A DNA stretch of 12,338 nt, from positions 4,247 through 16,584 of the forward strand of contig DBDL01000109.1 of the NCBI GenBank assembly GCA_002293545.1, written 5' to 3'. A model generated the notes under the pieces. That model was not told where the DNA came from and ran no database searches. It worked only from the letters and a program-made list of their open reading frames with translations. Below, in pieces: positions 7,979 to 12,338 of this stretch. Source of the DNA: Lachnoclostridium sp. UBA933 (lineage in GTDB: Bacteria; Bacillota; Clostridia; Lachnospirales; Lachnospiraceae). The position numbers and the translations under genes were made by a program. The stretch's first letter is position 1, and every line of letters starts with the position of its first letter.

Positions 7979-8743
7979 TTGGCACTCAATACAAAAGGGA
8001 AAAAGACATCATTAAAAGAAGACGCCCTTATATATGAGAAAAGAAAAGAAGATACGATATCGGGCAAACAGCGCTGGAAAACCCTTTCCGGCAAAGAACG
8101 TCTGACACAATTTAAGGATTATTATTTACCGGCCATTGTTGTTGTCGTATTTGCGGCAGGGATTGTCGGATATCTTTTCTACCACGATTTTATAACAAGA
8201 AAAGATATCATTTATCAGTGTGCGATTATAAATGATGTCATACCGGAAGATACACTGCGGACATTTTCAACCGATTACCTTTCCTTTACCGGACACGACA
8301 ATGAAAAAGAAGCGGCGTCTTTTCATTTGTATTACAACAATCCGGAGCTTGCTTCCAAAGTGCATGCTTCTCCGTCAAATGACACCCAGCAAATTTCGGC
8401 ATTTATCTTTGCCAATGAACTGGACAGTATGATTGCCGATTCGGAAACATTACAGGTTTATCATAAATCCAAACTGCTGATGGACTTGAGTCTTTATTTG
8501 ACGGAAGAAGAACAAAAAAAACTGGAACCGTTCCTCTATTATCCTGAGAATAAAGCACAAAATCCGGACAAAAAACCTTTTGGAATAAAATTAAATAAGA
8601 GTTCAAAATATTTATCTTTATTTGTTCAAAGCAAACCATATACAAGCGACCCGATTATATCTGTTTTAATCAATTCAAAGAATAAGGATTTGACACATAA
8701 ACTGATTACCTATCTATTCCCAGATATTTTTACTAACCCATAA
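7979..8743 (+). CDS. Single-pass membrane protein with outer domain of unknown function
   Basis: 254 aa, not assigned to a named family. Residues 1-48 are charged and lysine-rich (cytoplasmic by the positive-inside rule), 49-68 form one transmembrane helix (YLPAIVVVVFAAGIVGYLFY), and about 185 residues lie outside. There is no signal peptidase site or lipobox. The outer part contains FANELDSMIADSETLQVYHKS followed (over 142-165) by LLMDLSLYL and a short acidic helix; this order resembles the hinge region of extracytoplasmic solute-binding proteins. That is inference from pattern only. The start is TTG at 7979, with GAGG 8 nt upstream and a strong promoter before it; no in-frame ATG gives the N-terminus. 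The gene is 13 bp from, and certainly co-transcribed with, the GGDEF gene, so a role in sensing for that cyclase is plausible. Confidence 0.8.
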   Translation: MALNTKGKKTSLKEDALIYEKRKEDTISGKQRWKTLSGKERLTQFKDYYLPAIVVVVFAAGIVGYLFYHDFITRKDIIYQCAIINDVIPEDTLRTFSTDYLSFTGHDNEKEAASFHLYYNNPELASKVHASPSNDTQQISAFIFANELDSMIADSETLQVYHKSKLLMDLSLYLTEEEQKKLEPFLYYPENKAQNPDKKPFGIKLNKSSKYLSLFVQSKPYTSDPIISVLINSKNKDLTHKLITYLFPDIFTNP

Positions 8744-8756
8744 AGGAGGCGCCGTT

Positions 8757-10658
8757 ATGCTGCAAAACCAAAGAAAAACGATTGCTGTTATGATTTGTGA
8801 TATTATGTACGATTACCAAGACCGGCTGATCCGGGCAATTTCTGCAAGAGCGAATGAATTGGGATATAATGTAGCGATTTTTGTATGTTTTTCGGATTAT
8901 GGCGCAGACTCTGAAAATGCTTTGGGCGAGTGTAATATTGTCAATCTCCCGCCTTATGAAAATATTGACGCATTCATTATATGTGCCGATACCAGCTATG
9001 ATACGCGTTATAAAACAATTCTCCAGCGCTCCCTTGAAAATTGTCATGTTCCGATTATAAGCATACGTCAGCCTCTTGAGAACAATTACAACATATTGAT
9101 TAACAGTGAAGAAGCCATTGCCGAAGTTGTCAGCCATTTTGTTCATGTACACCATTTCACACGTATCGCTTTTATGTCGGGACCTGCAAAACATCCGGAT
9201 TCCGTTGCCAGGCTTGAACAGTTTAAAAACTCCTTAAAAAATGAGGGAATTGAGTATCGTGATGATTATTTGTTTGTCGGGGATTTTTGGAAGGGTCAGG
9301 GGAAAAATGCCGCGGTTTATTATACGGAGCAGGTAGATGAAATACCGGAAGCAATCGTGTGTGCCAATGATTATATGGCAATTTCCCTATGTACGGCATT
9401 GATCCTAAAGGGTTACAATGTGCCTGGCGATATTGCCATCTCCGGGTATGATAATATTTTGGAAACTTCAAATAACATGCCTCCGATTACAACAATTGCC
9501 TTTTCCGTTTCGGAGCTTGGCATTACAGCCGTAAATATGCTGAATGATCTTTTGGCAGGCAGGGAACTTGAAAAAAATCTTTATGTAAAGTCAAAACTAA
9601 TCACCCGCAACTCGTGCGGATGCGATATCTATGACATGAATACGATGATTGAAACAAGGGTGAAGCAAATCGCAGAGTATGAAAGAATTTTATTTAAAAC
9701 CATGCGCAATACCTTTGCTTCTATCTCACTGCAAAGCTTAGATGATGCTTTAGGAATCGGACCTTATTTGAATCTGTTGGGTGAAGATAATTCCATGCGG
9801 AATCTGTTTATCTGTTTAGGCGAAGCAGAGGGAACCGTTTATCCGAAATATTACTCCTCTCATCTTGGCTATACAAAAGAATCCTTTTCCATCTACAGTT
9901 TTTTAGACCGAACGGAAATCAAAACCTCTGTCTTTCCGACTACCGATTTAATTCCGCCGGAGGGAAGGATTGATGATCCGGTTACCTATTTCTTCTTCCC
10001 GCTTCATCATTTGAACTATACCTTAGGTTACATTGCCGTCAGTTATTATGAAAATTATTGGGCGGACAAAACCATATGCAACTGGCTGTCGATGATCGGA
10101 AACTCTTTGGAACATGTTCGTATCCTCAACGATAATAACCGTCTGCTGTCGGAACTGAATGAATTGTCAATTTCTGATGTTATGACCGGGTTATTTAACC
10201 GGCGCGGATTTGAAAAATACTCAAACGAACAATTCCAGTCAAGCATCGAACAAAATCAGAAGGTAATGATTCTGGGAATTGATATGGATAATCTCAAAAC
10301 CGTAAACGATCAATTCGGTCATGCTCACGGGGATTTAGCGCTGAAAGCGATTGCCGATGCGATGAAATATGCGGCGCTGAATAACGAAATATGTGCCAGA
10401 GTCGGCGGAGATGAGTTTAATGTGATTGGAATTAATTATGACGAAGAAAAAGCAAATACTTTCTTGGAACGTATGCATGAATCGTTACATTTATTCAATC
10501 AAAAGAATGAGCCGCTGAATAACTATGTTGTTGATTTCAGCTATGGTTATGTCATCACTACAAAAAAAGACCAAATGAGTCTGGAAGACTGTATGAATCT
10601 GAGCGATACAAGGCTTTATAAACAAAAACGTGCGAAAAAGGAACAATCAAAGAAATAA
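8757..10658 (+). CDS. Diguanylate cyclase with LacI-type sensor domain (no HTH) and GAF-like region
   Basis: 633-aa predicted cytoplasmic protein. Residues 7-288 form a LacI/GalR-type (Peripla_BP) ligand-binding domain: start KTIAVMICDI, core ICADTS, PEAIVCANDYMA (197-208), NVPGDIAISGYDN (221-233) and closing RNSCGC (284-289). There is no DNA-binding helix-turn-helix before it, and no room for one. Residues 290-460 resemble a GAF-like domain (FFFPLHHLNYTLGYIAVSYYE), then a helical linker leads to the GGDEF domain (about 470-628). SDVMTGLFNRRGFE (473-486), D509 and intact GGDEF (550-554) indicate an active enzyme making c-di-GMP from two GTP. The inhibitory RxxD site is replaced by LNNE (541-544). 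ATG at 8757 with AGGAGG 7 nt upstream. Ligand unknown; a sugar or similar small molecule is likely from the fold. Confidence 0.92.
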   Translation: MLQNQRKTIAVMICDIMYDYQDRLIRAISARANELGYNVAIFVCFSDYGADSENALGECNIVNLPPYENIDAFIICADTSYDTRYKTILQRSLENCHVPIISIRQPLENNYNILINSEEAIAEVVSHFVHVHHFTRIAFMSGPAKHPDSVARLEQFKNSLKNEGIEYRDDYLFVGDFWKGQGKNAAVYYTEQVDEIPEAIVCANDYMAISLCTALILKGYNVPGDIAISGYDNILETSNNMPPITTIAFSVSELGITAVNMLNDLLAGRELEKNLYVKSKLITRNSCGCDIYDMNTMIETRVKQIAEYERILFKTMRNTFASISLQSLDDALGIGPYLNLLGEDNSMRNLFICLGEAEGTVYPKYYSSHLGYTKESFSIYSFLDRTEIKTSVFPTTDLIPPEGRIDDPVTYFFFPLHHLNYTLGYIAVSYYENYWADKTICNWLSMIGNSLEHVRILNDNNRLLSELNELSISDVMTGLFNRRGFEKYSNEQFQSSIEQNQKVMILGIDMDNLKTVNDQFGHAHGDLALKAIADAMKYAALNNEICARVGGDEFNVIGINYDEEKANTFLERMHESLHLFNQKNEPLNNYVVDFSYGYVITTKKDQMSLEDCMNLSDTRLYKQKRAKKEQSKK

Positions 10659-10660
10659 CT

Positions 10661-10828
10661 TCAAACAGAGTGATTTCCCTGATCTGTTATTTTGCTGTTA
10701 TAATATGATTCTTCTTTTTCGATGCTGTTTGTTCTCGGCACATCAATCTCAGGTACATTCCCGTCGTCATATTCATCTGTAATTGTTATATCAAATTCCG
10801 GATAATTCGTATCTTTTATTTCTTCCAT
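10661..10828 (-). CDS. Small, highly acidic protein of unknown function
   Basis: 55 aa with 15 Asp/Glu against 4 Lys/Arg, no Cys, no membrane segment and no known domain. It holds two related pieces, PEFDIT (10-15) and PEIDVP (26-31). The start at 10828 is supported by GGGAG 10 nt upstream; the same frame is open to an ATG at 10849, but that has no ribosome binding site. Codon choice looks like that of the neighbours, which argues for a real gene. Its stop lies 2 bp from the stop of the convergent GGDEF gene, and it follows degV on the same strand after 136 bp without a clear promoter of its own. It may be a small regulator, an acidic peptide precursor or a chance open frame. No modifying enzyme is visible nearby. 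Confidence 0.5.
   Translation of the reverse strand: MEEIKDTNYPEFDITITDEYDDGNVPEIDVPRTNSIEKEESYYNSKITDQGNHSV
10664..10688. terminator. Weak hairpin between convergent genes
   Basis: AACAGA (10664-10669) and TCTGTT (10683-10688) form a 6-bp stem with a 13-nt loop. It begins 6 nt after the GGDEF gene stop and is followed by only ATTTTG, so it is a poor intrinsic terminator for the plus strand. It also lies inside the last codons of the small acidic gene on the minus strand. Nothing better is seen for ending the GGDEF transcript. Confidence 0.3.
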
Positions 10829-10861
10829 AAAATCTTCACTCCCGCGCATATTTTACATGTC

Positions 10862-10918
10862 AAGGTTTATTTTTTCGTACAGGCAATTTTTACATTACCT
10901 GCGGATATATTTAACCTT
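10862..10918 (-). other. Predicted RNA hairpin downstream of degV
   Basis: As minus-strand RNA, GCAGGUAAU and AUUGCCUGU pair over 9 bp around a 6-nt GUAAAA loop (10879-10902), using two G-U pairs that become mismatches on the plus strand. An outer 6-bp pairing, AAGGUU with AACCUU (10913-10918 with 10862-10867), could enclose it. No U-tract follows, so it is not a standard terminator; it may be a 3' stabilising structure of degV or the leader of the small acidic gene. Confidence 0.4.
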
Positions 10919-10964
10919 ATTATGGAGTAAAGATGATGTTATTATACAAATAGCGGATATATTT
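10901..10964. repeat. 12-bp direct repeat after degV
   Basis: GCGGATATATTT occurs exactly at 10901-10912 and again at 10953-10964, 52 bp apart, about five helical turns. The second copy directly abuts the stop codon of degV. Function unknown. Confidence 0.6.
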
Positions 10965-11819
10965 TCATTTCATATAAAATAATATCCCCAATGTATTCGG
11001 TCCGCAATGACTGGAAATCACTCCGCCTGCCCGCGTTATATGAATTTCCTTGAAATAATCCAAGCCTTTTAAATATTCCTCTATCATATCCAATATCTTC
11101 TGTTCACAACCTGAGTGGGTAATAAAAACCCGTTCCGGGCTTGCCTCAAGCATATCCGCCTCCAGGTCCTTCGCATACTTCATCAGGACATTCGGAAGAT
11201 TGCCCCGATATTTTTTTCCTACCCCCATCGCCCCGTTTTTCACAATAATCATCGGCTTGAGCTTTAATGTGTTCGCCAACAGTGCCGTAACCGCCGAGCA
11301 GCGGCCTCCCCTTGATAAATAAACAAGCGTATCAATGATAAAGCTTGCCCTGACTTTTTCCCTGCTGCCGGTAAGTTCTGCCGTAATCTGTTCAGCCGGG
11401 ATTCCCTGCTCCGCCATCTCTGCCGCTTTCAAGACCTGAAGACCGATTCCCGTTGATAAATTCATGGAATCAATCACATGTATCCTGTCATACTCCAATT
11501 CTTCGCCAAGCATTCTCAAAACATTACATGTCGAACTCATCTGCCCGGAAATCCCGATAAAAATAATATCTTTTTCTTCCTTTACAAACGGTTCGATTAG
11601 ATGTATTGCATTCTCCAGTGTAATGGCTGCCGTCTTGGGTGTGGTTTTATTTTTATCCGCCCATGCAAAAATCTGCTCCGGCGTCACCTCTATCCCATCA
11701 AAATAACTTACATCATTCATAACAATACATAACGGAACGATTGAAATGTCGTATTTTTTAATTAACTCTTCTGATAAGTCACAGGTGCTGTCTGCCATAA
11801 TTTTAATATTATGATTCAT
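10965..11819 (-). CDS. DegV-family fatty-acid-binding protein (FakB-like)
   Basis: 284-aa cytoplasmic protein of the DegV family, whose studied members bind a fatty acid and present it to the kinase FakA for acyl-phosphate formation. Visible motifs: IMADSTCDLSEEL (7-19), SGQMSSTCNV (91-100), VIDSMNLSTGIG (115-126), LSRGGRCSA (168-176), LKPMIIVKNGAMG (187-199) and the closing ISSHCGPNTLGI (268-279) with H271. Usual PTTSQPS reads PKTAAIT, so one commonly conserved Ser is Ala. The frame is open without a stop up to 12041, but the start is set at the ATG at 11819: this gives the normal family length and begins just before the first beta strand. Its AAAGGA is rather distant (13 nt). It has its own promoter and no fakA nearby in this window. 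Confidence 0.9.
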   Translation of the reverse strand: MNHNIKIMADSTCDLSEELIKKYDISIVPLCIVMNDVSYFDGIEVTPEQIFAWADKNKTTPKTAAITLENAIHLIEPFVKEEKDIIFIGISGQMSSTCNVLRMLGEELEYDRIHVIDSMNLSTGIGLQVLKAAEMAEQGIPAEQITAELTGSREKVRASFIIDTLVYLSRGGRCSAVTALLANTLKLKPMIIVKNGAMGVGKKYRGNLPNVLMKYAKDLEADMLEASPERVFITHSGCEQKILDMIEEYLKGLDYFKEIHITRAGGVISSHCGPNTLGILFYMK

Positions 11820-11859
11820 TTGGTAAACGATATCCTTTCCAATCTCAGCATTCCTGTTT

Positions 11860-11888
11860 ATTATATACCTAATCCGGTTTGTTCGCAA
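11860..11888 (-). promoter_or_regulatory. Promoter of degV
   Basis: Minus strand: -35 TTGCGA (11883-11888, 4 of 6), a 17-bp spacer, and consensus -10 TATAAT (11860-11865), ending about 40 bp before the ATG. The -35 box overlaps the first of four direct repeats. Confidence 0.6.
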
Positions 11889-11950
11889 TAAAATGTTTTG
11901 TATCGTTTTTCTATTTTGTTTTGTACCGCATTTCTCTTTAGTACGCAATC
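11878..11950. repeat. Four degenerate direct repeats upstream of degV
   Basis: On the plus strand the pattern TTTnGTnCGCA recurs: TTTGTTCGCAA (11878-11888), TTTTGTATCGTTTT (11896-11909), TTTTGTACCGCATT (11919-11932) and TTTAGTACGCAATC (11938-11951). The central G falls at 11881, 11900, 11923 and 11941, spacings of 19, 23 and 18 bp, close to two helical turns. The copy nearest degV covers its -35 box and the others lie further upstream, as expected for cooperative regulator sites. Confidence 0.45.
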
Positions 11951-12110
11951 TTTTGCATATAACCCCAACTAAGTGTGTGTATTTGAAAAGAGGAAAAGAG
12001 TGTATCCCTATTTTTAGCCGAGCCATTTTCTCTTTGTTCATTGGCTATCTTTGCGGTATCGTATTTATCATTGTGTCAATTTTTTTTCAGATTTTTATAT
12101 ATTTACAATA

Positions 12111-12147
12111 AAAAAAGAGCAAGTGTTTTTTAACCTCACTCTTTTTT
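12111..12147 (-). terminator. Intrinsic terminator of tpiA
   Basis: Minus-strand RNA forms a stem of 9 Watson-Crick pairs (12139-12147 with 12111-12119: AAAAAAGAG with CUCUUUUUU), extended by two G-U, one A-U and one G-C pair, with an 11-nt loop and a U-rich end. It begins 21 nt after the tpiA stop. The G-U pairs would be mismatches on the plus strand, so the minus direction is favoured. Confidence 0.8.
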
Positions 12148-12168
12148 ATTTTTTTAACTTTATATCTG

Positions 12169-12338
<170 letters not shown>

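Larger units (their letters stand above)
11820..12168. other. 349-bp gap between degV and tpiA without a supported gene
   Basis: AT-rich region holding the tpiA terminator (12111-12147), the degV promoter (11860-11888) and the four direct repeats (11878-11950). The part 11951-12110 shows nothing recognisable. Open frames on either strand here lack ribosome binding sites and protein-like composition. Confidence 0.7.

Noticed and set aside
10835..10863. Perfect minus-strand TTGACA (10858-10863) as a promoter for the small acidic gene
   Set aside because: No -10-like hexamer at 16-18 bp; the sequence there is GAGTGA/AGTGAA/GTGAAG.
11820..12041. 74 further in-frame codons before the degV start, open to an ATG at 12041
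   Set aside because: No ribosome binding site before 12041. The extension would run through the promoter and the repeats, is not DegV-like, and would exceed the family's normal length.
11893..12111. Hydrophobic plus-strand open frame of about 72 codons
   Set aside because: It lies over the degV promoter and repeats, has no ribosome binding site, and its Phe/Ile-rich composition is what T-rich DNA gives by chance.

Overview
The window looks like a chromosomal segment of a low-to-moderate GC Firmicute, most likely a member of the Clostridia and possibly Lachnospiraceae. This rests on gene content (DUF815 ATPase, YqeG-type HAD phosphatase, M24 peptidase, DegV protein, LacI-like sensor fused to GGDEF), strong AGGAGG-type ribosome binding sites, two TTG starts and extended -10 (TGnTATAAT-like) promoters. 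The genus cannot be fixed from the sequence alone. No tRNA, rRNA, CRISPR array, transposase or phage gene was seen.

Left part (1-2934, all minus strand): a tightly packed operon read right to left. It runs DUF815 ATPase, YqeG-family HAD phosphatase, Xaa-Pro aminopeptidase, then the first codons of a further gene cut by the window edge. Consecutive genes overlap by 8, 8 and 4 nt. A good extended -10 promoter (2979-3007) sits directly after the preceding gene.

Middle (3011-7809, minus strand): a complete peptide/nickel-type (Dpp/Opp family) ABC importer operon. It encodes a lipoprotein substrate-binding protein, two permeases and one polypeptide carrying two ATPase domains. No clear terminator separates it from the DUF815 operon, so read-through is possible.

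Right of this (7979-10658, plus strand): a two-gene operon divergent from the importer across a 169-bp region. The first gene encodes an unrecognised single-pass membrane protein whose outer domain weakly resembles a solute-binding protein. The second encodes a cytoplasmic LacI-type ligand-binding domain without DNA-binding domain, a GAF-like middle region and an intact GGDEF (diguanylate cyclase) domain. This pair, next to an uptake system, is the most interesting content: it suggests ligand-controlled c-di-GMP synthesis.

Right end (10661-12338, minus strand): a short, very acidic putative protein convergent with the cyclase gene; a DegV-family fatty-acid-binding protein with its own promoter and four degenerate direct repeats upstream; and the last 55 codons of triosephosphate isomerase (tpiA) followed by its terminator. 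The degV-tpiA gap (11820-12168) contains the promoter, the repeats and the terminator, and no gene that can be supported.
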